The translations under genes and the position numbers were made by a program. A stretch of DNA of 64,000 nt from Acididesulfobacillus acetoxydans. GTDB taxonomy: Bacteria > Bacillota > Desulfitobacteriia > Desulfitobacteriales > Desulfitobacteriaceae. The stretch lies in the NCBI RefSeq assembly GCF_900016645.1, contig NZ_CDGJ01000082.1, one strand, 5' to 3'. The notes beneath the pieces were generated by a model. It worked only from the letters and a program-made list of their open reading frames with translations, searched no databases and was not told the DNA's origin. Below are positions 41,927-51,361 of this stretch, piece by piece; the first letter of the stretch is position 1, and each line of letters begins with the position of its first letter.

Positions 41927-42997
41927 TCAACCTAAAGCTTCCCGCACCAGCTCTCCCACCCGGCTGGTGGAAAGTCCCGAATCCGCCCCCAGCGACTGAA
42001 TCTTGCCCGAGGTAAGAGCGGCCTGCAACGCACTTTCGATCCGGGCGGCTGACCCGCGTTCACCCACATAATCCAGAAGCATCCCGGCGGCCGCGATGGC
42101 CGCCATCGGATTTACCACCCCTTTACCCGCGTATTTGGGCGCTGAGCCATGGATAGGCTCAAACATAGAGATTTGTCCGGGGTGAATGTTTCCGGAGGCC
42201 GCCACACCCAACCCTCCTTGAATCATAGCCCCAATATCTGTGATGATGTCCCCGAAGAGGTTGCTGGTGACGACGACATCGAACCATTCCGGATTCTTCA
42301 CCATCCACATGCAGGCCGCGTCAATATAGGCGTGTTCCTTCTCAATATCCGGGTACTCCTCCCCGACTTCGGCAAAAGTACGGGTCCACAGATCCATGGG
42401 CCGGATGGCGTTAGCCTTATCGACCATGGTGACCTTCTTCTTCTTGTTGCGCCGCCTCGCCAGATCGAAGGCGTAACGGATGGCCCTTTCCGCTCCTTTG
42501 CGGGTAAAGACCATTTCCGCTATGGCCACCTCGTCCGCTGTCCCCTCTTTAAAAATCCCGCCGATGCCGGTATAGGCATCCTCCGTGTTTTCGCGCACTA
42601 CCACTAGGTCCACATCTGCCGGCGTTTTGCCTTTAAGCGGACAGAACTGTTCCGCATAGAGCTTAATGGGGCGCAGGTTGATATACAAATCAAGCCCGAA
42701 ACGCAAGCCCATGATTACCGGTTTCTCGATAAAACCCGGCTCTAGGCGCGGATCTCCCAAAGCGCCCAGATAGATGGCATCCAGAGTCCGGTATTCCTCC
42801 AGAATGGCTTTAGGCATGGTTTCCCCCGTATCCAGATAATGCTGGGCCGAATAAGGATAATAGGTCAATTCATAAGTGAATCCATCCTTACGGGAGACAT
42901 CTTCCAAGACTTTGAGACCCTCTGCGATAACCTCGGGACCCACACCGTCTCCCGGGATGACCCCGATCTTGTAGTTTCTCGCCTGCCTACCTGTCAT
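41927..42997 (-). CDS. leuB: 3-isopropylmalate dehydrogenase-like enzyme
   Basis: 356 residues of the isocitrate/isopropylmalate dehydrogenase family: IPGDGVGPEV, YINLRPIKLY, RENTEDAYTGIGG, TSNLFGDIITDIGAMIQGG and GSAPKYAGKG. The LRPIKLY form is shared by several LeuB, tartrate and homoisocitrate dehydrogenases, so substrate is not fixed. It overlaps the LeuD-like gene by 11 bp, implying one transcript. Confidence 0.85.
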   Translation of the reverse strand: MTGRQARNYKIGVIPGDGVGPEVIAEGLKVLEDVSRKDGFTYELTYYPYSAQHYLDTGETMPKAILEEYRTLDAIYLGALGDPRLEPGFIEKPVIMGLRFGLDLYINLRPIKLYAEQFCPLKGKTPADVDLVVVRENTEDAYTGIGGIFKEGTADEVAIAEMVFTRKGAERAIRYAFDLARRRNKKKKVTMVDKANAIRPMDLWTRTFAEVGEEYPDIEKEHAYIDAACMWMVKNPEWFDVVVTSNLFGDIITDIGAMIQGGLGVAASGNIHPGQISMFEPIHGSAPKYAGKGVVNPMAAIAAAGMLLDYVGERGSAARIESALQAALTSGKIQSLGADSGLSTSRVGELVREALG

Positions 42998-43493
42998 TTC
43001 CCTGCCCCCTCAAACGTTCCCCGGCATATTGGAGTAAGCCGCCGGCCCCGATAATCTTTTGCATAAATTCCGGAAAAGCCACCGCTTGTAAGGATGTTCC
43101 GTCACTCAGATTTACAACCGTTCCCGTATCCGGATTGATCCTGATACCCTGCCCCTGCCCAAAACAGCGGGCTGCGTCCGGAAGCTCGAAAATCGGCAAC
43201 CCGATATTGATGGCATTACGGTAAAAAATGCGGGCAAAGAAAGGAGCCACAACTGCCGCCACTCCGGCGGCTTTCAGACAAAGCGGAGCCACCTCGCGGG
43301 AAGAGCCACAGCCAAAATTAGCACCCGCCACGATTACGTCCCCCGGCACGAAACGGCCGGCAAAGGTTGGATCAAAGTCTTCAAAGACATGTTTAGCCAG
43401 TTCATCGGGGTCTGAAATGTTGCAGTAACGTCCGGCTATGATCAGATCGGTGTCAATGTCACGGCCGAACTTCCACACGTTTCCTTCAATCAT
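42987..43493 (-). CDS. leuD: 3-isopropylmalate dehydratase small subunit-like
   Basis: 168 residues. GRDIDTDLIIAGRY, ANFGCGSSREVAPLCLKAAG and ARIFYRNAINIGLP are signatures of the LeuD/homoaconitase swivelling domain. It works with the large subunit encoded upstream. I chose ATG 43493, behind GGGGGAAAG. The start lies in a repeat in which this ribosome site plus ATG recurs five times (see repeat at 43492). Confidence 0.9.
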   Translation of the reverse strand: MIEGNVWKFGRDIDTDLIIAGRYCNISDPDELAKHVFEDFDPTFAGRFVPGDVIVAGANFGCGSSREVAPLCLKAAGVAAVVAPFFARIFYRNAINIGLPIFELPDAARCFGQGQGIRINPDTGTVVNLSDGTSLQAVAFPEFMQKIIGAGGLLQYAGERLRGQGNDR

Positions 43494-43583
43494 GCTCTTT
43501 CCCCCTTCAGCCATGCTCTTTCCCCCCGAGTCATGCTCTTTCCCTCTTCAACCATGCTCTTTTCCCCTGAGTCATGCTCTTTG
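43492..43583. repeat. 20/21-bp tandem repeat carrying SD-ATG units
   Basis: ATGCTCTTT begins at 43492, 43513, 43533, 43554 and 43574, with spacing alternating 21/20 bp. On the minus strand each unit reads GGGGAAAGAGCATG, that is a ribosome site and a start codon, ending at the true leuD start. Confidence 0.9.
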
Positions 43584-43611
43584 TTCCTCAAAGCGGGGTT
43601 CTGCCTTCCCG

Positions 43612-44871
43612 TCAAAGTTCCTGCGGTCCGCTGATTTGGCCTGAGAGCGCCGACGCCGCGGCTACCGCAGGGCCTGCCAAGTAAACCTCGCTTTGCACGT
43701 GCCCCATGCGACCCACAAAGTTGCGGTTAGTCGTAGAGACGCAGCGCTCACCTTCGGCCAAGATTCCCATATGCCCGCCCAGGCAGGGGCCGCAGGTGGG
43801 GGTCGAAACCACACAATCCGCTTGAATAAAGGTTTCCAGCAACCCTTCTTGCAGAGCTTGCAGGTAGACCTTCTGTGTCCCCGGAATCACGATACAACGG
43901 ACCCGAGGATGGACCTTTTTGCCCTTCAGGAGTGCCGCCGCCACCCGCAGATCCTCAATCCGCCCGTTGGTGCAGGAACCGATGACCACTTGATCGATCG
44001 GAAGATCGCCTGCCTGAGCCACCGGCTTGTTATTGGAAGGCAGGTGCGGAAAGGCCACCTGGGGTTCGATATCCGCCAGGTCGAAAACAATCGTTTCCGC
44101 ATACTCTGCCTCCGCATCGCTTTGATAAATCGTGTAGGGCCGTTCCGTGGCAGTGCGCACATAACTTTCCGTCTTGGCGTCGACGGCAAAAATGCCGTTC
44201 TTCGCGCCCGCTTCGACAGCCATATTGGCCATCGTCAATCTCTCTGCTACGTTTAGTTCCGCAATGCCTTCACCCGTAAACTCCAGCGCGCTGTAAGTCG
44301 CTCCGTCCACCCCCAGACGCCCCACGGCGTAAAGAATCAGGTCCTTGCCCGACACCCAGGGCCGCTTTTTTCCCCGGAATTCCAAGCGGATAGTGGGAGG
44401 CACTTTGAGCCACACTTCTCCCAAAGCCCAGGCTACGGCCACATCCGTCGACCCGACCCCGGTCGCGAAAGCGCCGACCCCACCATAGGTACAGGTGTGG
44501 GAATCTCCCCCGATGACCAACATCCCGGGCCGGACCAACCCCTGCTCCGGCAGCAGTACATGCTCTATGCCCGTCCGGCCGACTTCGAAATACAACGTCC
44601 GCTGCGCGAGGGCGAATTCACGTACCTTCTTGGCCACCTGAGCCGACTGAATGTCTTTGTTCGGGGTAAAATGGTCGGGTACAATGACAACTTTCCGGGG
44701 ATCGAATACTTTCACGGCACCTTTGATTTTGCCAAATTCCTCAATTGCCACAACCGCCGAGAGTTCGTTGGCCAAAACCAAATCCACTTTGGCATTGATG
44801 ATTTGACCCGGATGCACCTCAGACAACCCGGCATGGGCTGCCAAGATCTTCTCTGTCATCGTCATAGCCAT
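43612..44871 (-). CDS. leuC: 3-isopropylmalate dehydratase large subunit-like
   Basis: 419 residues of the aconitase superfamily. The iron-sulfur Cys residues are in IGSCTNGRIEDL and CGPCLGGHMG; GGDSHTCTYGG and ATGVGSTDVA are also present. The short length fits the LeuC/HacA group of archaea and Clostridia that can act on isopropylmalate, citramalate or homocitrate. ATG 44871 with GGGAGGTG upstream. Confidence 0.9.
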   Translation of the reverse strand: MAMTMTEKILAAHAGLSEVHPGQIINAKVDLVLANELSAVVAIEEFGKIKGAVKVFDPRKVVIVPDHFTPNKDIQSAQVAKKVREFALAQRTLYFEVGRTGIEHVLLPEQGLVRPGMLVIGGDSHTCTYGGVGAFATGVGSTDVAVAWALGEVWLKVPPTIRLEFRGKKRPWVSGKDLILYAVGRLGVDGATYSALEFTGEGIAELNVAERLTMANMAVEAGAKNGIFAVDAKTESYVRTATERPYTIYQSDAEAEYAETIVFDLADIEPQVAFPHLPSNNKPVAQAGDLPIDQVVIGSCTNGRIEDLRVAAALLKGKKVHPRVRCIVIPGTQKVYLQALQEGLLETFIQADCVVSTPTCGPCLGGHMGILAEGERCVSTTNRNFVGRMGHVQSEVYLAGPAVAAASALSGQISGPQEL

Positions 44872-44890
44872 TGTTATTTCACCTCCCGTT

Positions 44891-46243
44891 TCAATGATTT
44901 AAGTCCCGCATGTCAACCACACGCTTGGCTTTGCCTTCACTGCGCTGCAGGGTTTTCGGCTTCACAACCTTGCTGCGGGCGTTGATGCCCAAAGCCTGAT
45001 AGAGTTCCCGCCCCAACCGTTCCTGAACCGCCGACAAAGCGGCTTCTTCTTGCTTCAACAATTCCTCCGTGCACTCCACCAGCACTTCAAAGTCATCCAT
45101 GTGTGTGCTTCCCCGATCCACCACAATCACATATTGCGGCTCCAAACCGGGAATGGAAAGAATAACACTTTCGATTTGGGAAGGAAAAACGTTCACACCT
45201 CTGATGATCAGCATGTCGTCCGTCCGCCCGGTAACCCTGCGCATGCGCGCCGTGGTGCGGCCGCAGGCGCAGGGCTGCTGCAAGATAATTGTGCGATCGC
45301 GGGTGCGAAAGCGCAGAACCGGAAAAGCTTCTTTGGTCAAAGAGGTCAGGACCATTTCCCCCGGCTGACCGGGTGGAAGGACCTCTCCCGAATCCGGGTC
45401 AATCGTTTCTACCAAGAAGTGATCTTCGTTAATGTGCAAGCCATTGTGATAGGGACATTCGGAAGAGACGCCCGGGCCGATGAGTTCGGTCAAACCGTAG
45501 GTATCAAAGGCCTCGATATTTAATTTTTGCTCAATCTCCTCTTTCATCTCCAAAGTCCAAGGCTCGGCGCCAAAGAAACCGACGCGCAAATTGAGGTCCC
45601 GGGCCGCCTCCAGGCCCATTTCCGCCGCCTGTTCCGCTAAAACCAGGGAATAAGAAGGTGTGGACGTAAGAACAGTGGCTCCGAAATCCCGCCAAAGCAT
45701 GACCTGCCTCTTGGTCAGTCCGCCCGAGACCGGGACGATCGTGGCTCCGACCCGCTCCGCACCGTAGTGGAAACCCATCCCCCCGGTAAAGAGTCCGTAA
45801 CCGTAGGCATTATGCACAATATCCTCATCAGTCACTCCGCCAGAAGTTAACACCCTGGCTATCAGTTCGGCCCAGGTGTCCAGGTCCTTAGCCGTATATC
45901 CGGCTACCACCGGTTTCCCCGTGGTTCCGCTCGACGCGTGGAGACGAACGATCTTTTTCATCGGTTCCGCAAACATTTGATACGGATAGTTTTCGCGCAA
46001 GTCATACTTAGTGGTAAACGGGAGTTTGCTCACATCTTGAAGAGTCCTAATGTCCCCCGGAAGTACCCCCAAAGCATCCATCTTCTCTTTGTAGAAAGGC
46101 ACCCGCTCGTAGCAACGTTCCACCGTCTCCCGCAGCCGTTTCAGCTGCAGTTCCGCCAGCTGCGGCCGGGGCATCGCTTCGTGCTCCCGGTCCCAAATCA
46201 GACATTTTTTTTCTTCTGCCGCCGCGTTTTTCGTGGCTTCCAT
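44891..46243 (-). CDS. paaK: Phenylacetate-CoA ligase
   Basis: 450 residues. LHASSGTTGKPVVAGYT, TYGLTELIGPGVSSEC, RGVNVFPSQIESVIL and the C-terminal KTLQRSEGKAKRV are typical of PaaK. It forms phenylacetyl-CoA from phenylacetate; with indolepyruvate oxidoreductase it may run in reverse to make ATP from aryl-CoA. It is followed by the LeuC-like gene and preceded by iorAB. Confidence 0.93.
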   Translation of the reverse strand: MEATKNAAAEEKKCLIWDREHEAMPRPQLAELQLKRLRETVERCYERVPFYKEKMDALGVLPGDIRTLQDVSKLPFTTKYDLRENYPYQMFAEPMKKIVRLHASSGTTGKPVVAGYTAKDLDTWAELIARVLTSGGVTDEDIVHNAYGYGLFTGGMGFHYGAERVGATIVPVSGGLTKRQVMLWRDFGATVLTSTPSYSLVLAEQAAEMGLEAARDLNLRVGFFGAEPWTLEMKEEIEQKLNIEAFDTYGLTELIGPGVSSECPYHNGLHINEDHFLVETIDPDSGEVLPPGQPGEMVLTSLTKEAFPVLRFRTRDRTIILQQPCACGRTTARMRRVTGRTDDMLIIRGVNVFPSQIESVILSIPGLEPQYVIVVDRGSTHMDDFEVLVECTEELLKQEEAALSAVQERLGRELYQALGINARSKVVKPKTLQRSEGKAKRVVDMRDLNH

Positions 46244-46544
46244 TCTAACCCCTCCTCAATCATGCCAACGGGAACACCGGGTCCTATCCCCATCCCCGGA
46301 TTCCGAACCGGAAACAATACGACTTGCCCCTTGCTCACTGAGCCAATGCGCCCAACCCAAGCCTCAGACCCACTTCAAACAGACTTCCCCTCTGCCTCAA
46401 GCCCGCTTCAAACCTACTTTCTCTCCCTTAACCGCGCCTTAATTCGACCTTGCCTTGTCTCAAATTAGCGTCACCTTCACCTCGCCTCTCGTTTCATCTT
46501 GCCTTCAGCCTAACGCCCCATGACGGCCAGCCGGGGCTTTTCCC
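46244..46544. other. Pyrimidine-rich spacer with drifting repeats
   Basis: About 300 bp between iorB and paaK. Shows recurring CCCGCTTCAAACCTA/CCCACTTCAAACAGA-type segments (about 46368-46420) but no clean period, and no gene. Confidence 0.4.
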
Positions 46545-47150
46545 TCAACCCCCGGAAGCCGCCGCCTCGACCTGACTCCGGCCCAGCTCCACCCCTGCCT
46601 CAAAGGCCTTGAGATTCACCTCCAACAGCCGCTCCGGAATCCGCCTTCTGATCACGGTTTCCCAGGCTCTGGGAGAGAGATCAAGATGCTGCGAGAGCAC
46701 TCCGAGAAGAATCAGACTGCTGACGCGAACATTCCCCAGGGCTTTGGCTTCGGCAGCAGCGGGAATGAGCTGAAGCCTCAGACCCTTCCCGCTCAGGAAC
46801 TCCATGATCCCTGCGGGATAGGGCTTGTACTCCCCGATTTGTCCCGGCATGATTTCCACATCGTTGATTAGGATTAAGCCTCCCGGCTTAACGTAATATC
46901 CATAACGAACCGCTTCTAATCGTTCAAAAGCGAGGAGAATGTCTGCTTCTCCCGTACGCACGATGGGAGAATATACTCCTTCCCCGAAGCGCAAGTGGCT
47001 GACCACGCTGCCACCCCGTTGAGCCACGCCGTGGACTTCCGTTTGTTTCACTTCCGCCTTTTCTTCCGCGGCCACCAGCGCCAAGACTTCGCTGGCCAAG
47101 AGCACTCCTTGCCCCCCGACTCCACAGAGAAGAACATTTGTGACAGGCAT
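46545..47150 (-). CDS. iorB: Indolepyruvate ferredoxin oxidoreductase, beta subunit
   Basis: 201 residues, the gamma-type domain of 2-oxoacid:ferredoxin oxidoreductases: LCGVGGQGVLLASEVLA, HGVAQRGGSVVSHLRFG, GEADILLAFERLEA. It pairs with IorA to convert aryl pyruvate to aryl-acetyl-CoA. Its ATG overlaps the IorA stop (TAATG). Confidence 0.92.
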   Translation of the reverse strand: MPVTNVLLCGVGGQGVLLASEVLALVAAEEKAEVKQTEVHGVAQRGGSVVSHLRFGEGVYSPIVRTGEADILLAFERLEAVRYGYYVKPGGLILINDVEIMPGQIGEYKPYPAGIMEFLSGKGLRLQLIPAAAEAKALGNVRVSSLILLGVLSQHLDLSPRAWETVIRRRIPERLLEVNLKAFEAGVELGRSQVEAAASGG

Positions 47151-48904
47151 TACACAACCCCCTTTAAAACAATGGCATCGAACTTACAGGCCTGGGCACA
47201 TAAAGAACATCCGGTGCAAGCGACTTCATCGATCCGGGGCTGCTCGCCCGGCAATACTCCCGGACAGCCCAAGCGCTGACAGGCTCCGCATTGGGTGCAT
47301 TTGTCTTCCCGGATCACGTAAGGGGTCTTGGCCCTGTCCTTTTCGCCCCGGGCAAAAATACAAGGCCGATTGGTCAAAATCACCGAGGGTCCCTCATGCT
47401 GAAGGGCCTCTTGCAGCGCTTGGAACATTTCCTTTTGCCGGAACGGATCCGCGACCTGAACATGCTTCACTCCGATCGCCCGGATCAAAGCCACCAGATC
47501 CAAACGGGGCGCCTCCTTACCCTGCAGGGTCATGCCTGTGGCCGGGTGCTCCTGATGTCCGGTCATCCCTGTCGTCCGGTTGTCCAAAATGACGGTGGTC
47601 GTATTTCCCCCGTTATAGACGACATCGATGAGAGAAGGGATTCCGCCATGAATGAAGGTGGAATCGCCCATGACTGCCACGACTTTATCCATTCCTCCCA
47701 ATTCAAATCCAAAGGCATGCCCGATCGAGGCGCCCATGCAAAAAGAAGTGTGCATCGCTCCCAGAGGGGGGAGGGCCCCCAAGGTATAACAACCGATATC
47801 CCCGGTCACCAGAACACCTGCTTTTTTCAAGGCTAAATAAGCTCCCCTGTGGGGACAACCGGGACACAATTGAGGCGGTCGGCTGATCAGGTCAAACTCG
47901 CTCGTAAAGTCCTCAACCGCTTTTTCTCCGAGCAAGGCTTGAGCCAAAACATCCGGGTTGTACTCGCCGCTGCGGGGCAGGCGATCTTTGCCGACGATGT
48001 TAGTGAGGCCCCAAGCCCGGATCTGTTCTTCCAGGAAAGGCTCCAATTCCTCGATCACATAGACCACTTCATGCCGGGCGCAGAAGTCACTGATTTTTTG
48101 CCTGGGCAATGGGTTGGTAAGGGCCAGCTTGAGGAAAGACGCCTCCGGAAAAACCTCTTTGGCGTATGTGTAAGAAGCTCCGCTGGTGATGATCCCGATC
48201 CCGCTTTTGCCCTCCTCAACCCGGTTGAACGGATAACTCTCGGCAAACGCAGTCAACCGCTCCATTTTGGCATCCAACTTAGCCCTCAGGGACTTGGCAA
48301 AAATCGGCACGACCCAATTGGGCACGTCTTTGACAAAACGGCGTTCGCCGGTGTATTCCCCACGTTCACCCAGAGCCACGATTCCCTTGCTGTGGGATAC
48401 CCGCATCGAAGTACGATAAAGAACCGGTGTCGAAAACATTTCGCTCAGTTCGTAAGCCAGTTTAACGTAATCCTTAGCCTCCTGGGGATCACTGGGCTCG
48501 ATCATGGGAACCTGGGCCATTCGGGCCAGATAGCGGTTATCCTGCTCATTCTGGGAACTGTACATGCCGGGGTCGTCGGCGGAGATGACCACAAATCCTC
48601 CGATTGTGCCGGCGAAAGGAAAAACCATAAAGGAATCGGAGGCCACGTTGAGTCCCACATATTTCATGGAACACAGGGCCCTTTTCCCTGAGAGAGCGAC
48701 ACCCATCGCCTCATCAAAAGCGACTTTTTCGTTGGCCGCCCACTGGGAACGAATCTCAGGATAGTGAGCAATATTTTCTAAAATTTCCGTACTGGGTGTT
48801 CCGGGGTAGCCTGAGGCAAAATAGACGCCGGCCTCATAAGCCCCCCGGGCGATTGCGGTGTTTCCGGCCATGAGCGTCCGCCGGTCAGGGCTTGTCAATG
48901 TCAT
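47150..48904 (-). CDS. iorA: Indolepyruvate ferredoxin oxidoreductase, alpha subunit
   Basis: 584 residues. A pyrimidine-binding domain (ASGYPGTPSTEIL), a thiamine-diphosphate domain (GDIGCYTLG, GDSTFIHGGIPSLIDVVYN) and a C-terminal two-cluster ferredoxin (CTQCGACQRLGC, CTGCSLCAQAC). It oxidises aryl pyruvates with CoA and ferredoxin. ATG 48904 has GGAGGG upstream. A second iorAB copy lies at 51362-53676. Confidence 0.93.
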   Translation of the reverse strand: MTLTSPDRRTLMAGNTAIARGAYEAGVYFASGYPGTPSTEILENIAHYPEIRSQWAANEKVAFDEAMGVALSGKRALCSMKYVGLNVASDSFMVFPFAGTIGGFVVISADDPGMYSSQNEQDNRYLARMAQVPMIEPSDPQEAKDYVKLAYELSEMFSTPVLYRTSMRVSHSKGIVALGERGEYTGERRFVKDVPNWVVPIFAKSLRAKLDAKMERLTAFAESYPFNRVEEGKSGIGIITSGASYTYAKEVFPEASFLKLALTNPLPRQKISDFCARHEVVYVIEELEPFLEEQIRAWGLTNIVGKDRLPRSGEYNPDVLAQALLGEKAVEDFTSEFDLISRPPQLCPGCPHRGAYLALKKAGVLVTGDIGCYTLGALPPLGAMHTSFCMGASIGHAFGFELGGMDKVVAVMGDSTFIHGGIPSLIDVVYNGGNTTTVILDNRTTGMTGHQEHPATGMTLQGKEAPRLDLVALIRAIGVKHVQVADPFRQKEMFQALQEALQHEGPSVILTNRPCIFARGEKDRAKTPYVIREDKCTQCGACQRLGCPGVLPGEQPRIDEVACTGCSLCAQACKFDAIVLKGVV

Positions 48905-49440
48905 TCTCTTGCCCTCCAATTTCTTAATGCAATAGTTTAAGGTTTATCGTGTATTCGTATGTTATCAGAAAACTTCGATATTAAGGTTAGTATCGCCACG
49001 AACAGCCAAATAGAGCTATCCAACGGTCCAAATACCGTCCTAAACGGTTGGGTATTTGTATGTTTTCATGTTTTTCTATCTATGTCTCGATAAAATGCGA
49101 CACGTCAATTATGCCAGATTTAGTGCACTTTTTTAAATCCGGTTCGCTCGTCACTATACCAAAATGCGGCAAGTACCCCTGCTCCCATAGGAGTCAGCTT
49201 ACATCCCGCTCCGGCTGCCATTCCGTCGCCACAAGGCCTTGCTCCCATAAGAGTCATCCCACCCAGACCGCGGGCCCCATAATAAGATTTTATGGACTTC
49301 CTGCCAAAGGTTCTTTTGACCCGGTCAAAGGTCAGAAATCCGGGTTGAGCCGCACGGTCCCAACAGGGCAACTGTCAAAAGCCGTCTCTGAACAGTACAC
49401 GTTCACGTCCTTCCCCTCTGTAATAGATCAGCAGGCTCTT
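48905..49440. other. Spacer with a 60-bp-spaced palindrome pair
   Basis: TGCTCCCATAGGAGTCA (49180-49196) and TGCTCCCATAAGAGTCA (49240-49256) are nearly identical imperfect palindromes exactly 60 bp apart. They could be operator sites or a decayed tandem repeat. No gene is visible; the plus-strand frame starting 49048 is not supported. Confidence 0.4.
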
Positions 49441-49466
49441 TACACTGGATCAACTTCTGATAGAAT
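49439..49466 (+). promoter_or_regulatory. Sigma-A promoter of the symporter operon
   Basis: TTTACA, 16 bp, TAGAAT. The start near 49473 gives a leader of about 50 nt. Confidence 0.55.
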
Positions 49467-49521
49467 GAGGCTCGAAACTCCTATTCACAACCATCAGAAA
49501 TATCAGAAAGGGGGTCTTAGC

Positions 49522-49626
49522 ATGTTGGGACTAACGGACAGCGGAGTGATCGCGGCCTATTTATTAACCATTGCCAGTGCCATCCTTTGTGTCGTCTACG
49601 GTTTGCTCAATTGGAGAAAACAATAG
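49522..49626 (+). CDS. Symporter small accessory protein, 34 residues
   Basis: A single membrane helix: MLGLTDSGVIAAYLLTIASA and a further segment ending LLNWRKQ. Tiny proteins of this type regularly precede sodium:solute symporter genes in Firmicutes and related groups. GAAAGGGGG lies before the ATG at 49522. 14 bp before the symporter gene. Confidence 0.8.
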   Translation: MLGLTDSGVIAAYLLTIASAILCVVYGLLNWRKQ

Positions 49627-49640
49627 GGAGGTAAATTTTG

Positions 49641-51218
49641 ATGAAAATTTCCGTATTCGTAGTCATCCTGGTCCTTTACTTGGGTATTATCGCTTTCTTA
49701 AGTTATCTGGGCTACAAGAAAACACGTTCTTCCAAAGACTACATGGTAGCGGGCGGCGAAGTCCATCCCTATTTGATGGGCCTTGCTTATGGCGCCTCTT
49801 TCATCTCCACCTCCGCTATTGTTGGTTTCGGCGGCGCCGCTGGGGTCTACGGCATGAGTCTTTTGTGGTTGACCTTCGCTAACATTTTTGTCGGCGTCTT
49901 CATCGCTTTCGTCGTCTTCGGCAAACCAACCCGGGCCCTGGGTCACCAATTGGAGGCCTACACCTTCCCCGAGCTTCTGGGAAAACGTTATGATTCCGTC
50001 TTTCTCCGCCGCTATGCCGCCGCCCTTTTCTCCATCCTCATGCCCTTGTACGCCGCCGCGGTTCTGACTGGGGGAGCCCGTTTCCTCCAGGAATCCATGC
50101 ACCTGAGTTTCAGCGGCGCCGTCTGGATCTTTGCGGTTCTCGTCATGGCCTTCGTTTATTTCGGTGGTCTGAGAGGAGTGGTCTATACCGACGCCTTCCG
50201 GGGTACCCTGGATTTTCTGGTCATGGCCACTCTTATCGTTCTGACCTACGTTAAACTTGGAGGAATTTCGCACGCTCACGCCCAACTGGAAGCGATGAAA
50301 AATATGGTTCCCCCAGCTTTAGCCGCCCAAGGGCATACCGGCTGGGCTTCTATGCCTGTCTTCGGCTCCCAGATCTGGTGGTTCGTGGTGTCGACTCTCA
50401 TTCTGGGTGTAGGCATTGGGGTTTTGGCCCAACCGCAGCTCATTGTCCGCTACCTCATGGTTAAATCCTCCCGAGAAATCAACCAGGCCCTGATCTTTGG
50501 CGGTGTCTTCATTCTTTTCATGACCGGCGTTGCTTTTACGGTCGGCGCTCTGTCCAATGTTTATTTCAAAGACACCACCGGTAAGATAGCGATTGCCGCC
50601 GCCGGGGGCAATTCCGACCTGATTATACCTTCTTTCGTCTCCCAGGCCATGCCCTCTTGGTTGAGTTACCTCTTCTTGCTGGGTCTATTGGCAGCCGCTA
50701 TGTCCGCCCTCAGCGGACAATTCCACATGATTTCCACTTCGGTCAGCTATGACCTCAATCCTAAGGCCGATAAGAACGCGAACAAGACTGTTATGCTGGG
50801 TCGTCTCGGCATCGTGGTCGGCTTTATTCTGACCATGTTCGTGGTCTTTCAGTTGCCGGGGAGCATTATCCCTATCGCAACCTCTATCTTCTTCGGTTTG
50901 TGTGCCTCTGCTTTCCTCCCCATGTACGTCGGAGCCCTCTACTGGTCGCGTTCATCCCGGGCCGGGGCGATCGGGAGCATGCTCGCCGGAACCTTAATTT
51001 ACCTCTGCATGGTCCTCTTCATCCACAGCAAAGAAGCCTCCATTTTCGGGGTATCCAAAGCCCTTTTCGGCAAGAGCCCCCTCTTTGCCACTCCCCTGAA
51101 CTATATTGACCCTCTGGTCGTCGCCCTGCCTGTCAGCATCGTGATCTTTGCGGTGGTCTCCCTCCTGACGAAAGCAGGGGACATCCCTCTTCCCCGTAAG
51201 AAGACGCTCACGGTCTAA
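49641..51218 (+). CDS. Sodium:solute symporter (SSS family)
   Basis: 525 residues with about 13 membrane helices, including DYMVAGGEVHPYLMGLAYGASFISTSAIVGFGG, a typical sodium-binding region of SSS carriers. It may import an organic acid used by the flanking oxidoreductases; the substrate is inferred only from position between two iorAB operons. ATG 49641 with GGGAGGT 9 nt upstream. Confidence 0.9.
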   Translation: MKISVFVVILVLYLGIIAFLSYLGYKKTRSSKDYMVAGGEVHPYLMGLAYGASFISTSAIVGFGGAAGVYGMSLLWLTFANIFVGVFIAFVVFGKPTRALGHQLEAYTFPELLGKRYDSVFLRRYAAALFSILMPLYAAAVLTGGARFLQESMHLSFSGAVWIFAVLVMAFVYFGGLRGVVYTDAFRGTLDFLVMATLIVLTYVKLGGISHAHAQLEAMKNMVPPALAAQGHTGWASMPVFGSQIWWFVVSTLILGVGIGVLAQPQLIVRYLMVKSSREINQALIFGGVFILFMTGVAFTVGALSNVYFKDTTGKIAIAAAGGNSDLIIPSFVSQAMPSWLSYLFLLGLLAAAMSALSGQFHMISTSVSYDLNPKADKNANKTVMLGRLGIVVGFILTMFVVFQLPGSIIPIATSIFFGLCASAFLPMYVGALYWSRSSRAGAIGSMLAGTLIYLCMVLFIHSKEASIFGVSKALFGKSPLFATPLNYIDPLVVALPVSIVIFAVVSLLTKAGDIPLPRKKTLTV

Positions 51219-51291
51219 ACATTCCCCGGTCCTTTGGGTGACGAGGCAGGGTGGTGAAGCGACCACTGCTCTGCCAAGATTTAAATATCCG

Positions 51292-51329
51292 GGCCGGAAG
51301 GATGTGTTCAGGGAACGAACCCTCCGGCC
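51292..51329. terminator. Hairpin between convergent symporter and iorB genes
   Basis: GGCCGGA and TCCGGCC (with further imperfect pairing inside) form a strong stem between two converging stops. No T-run on either side. Confidence 0.45.
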
Positions 51330-51361
51330 TTGCCCTGCTGCCTTGCTGACAGCGGCTTTGC

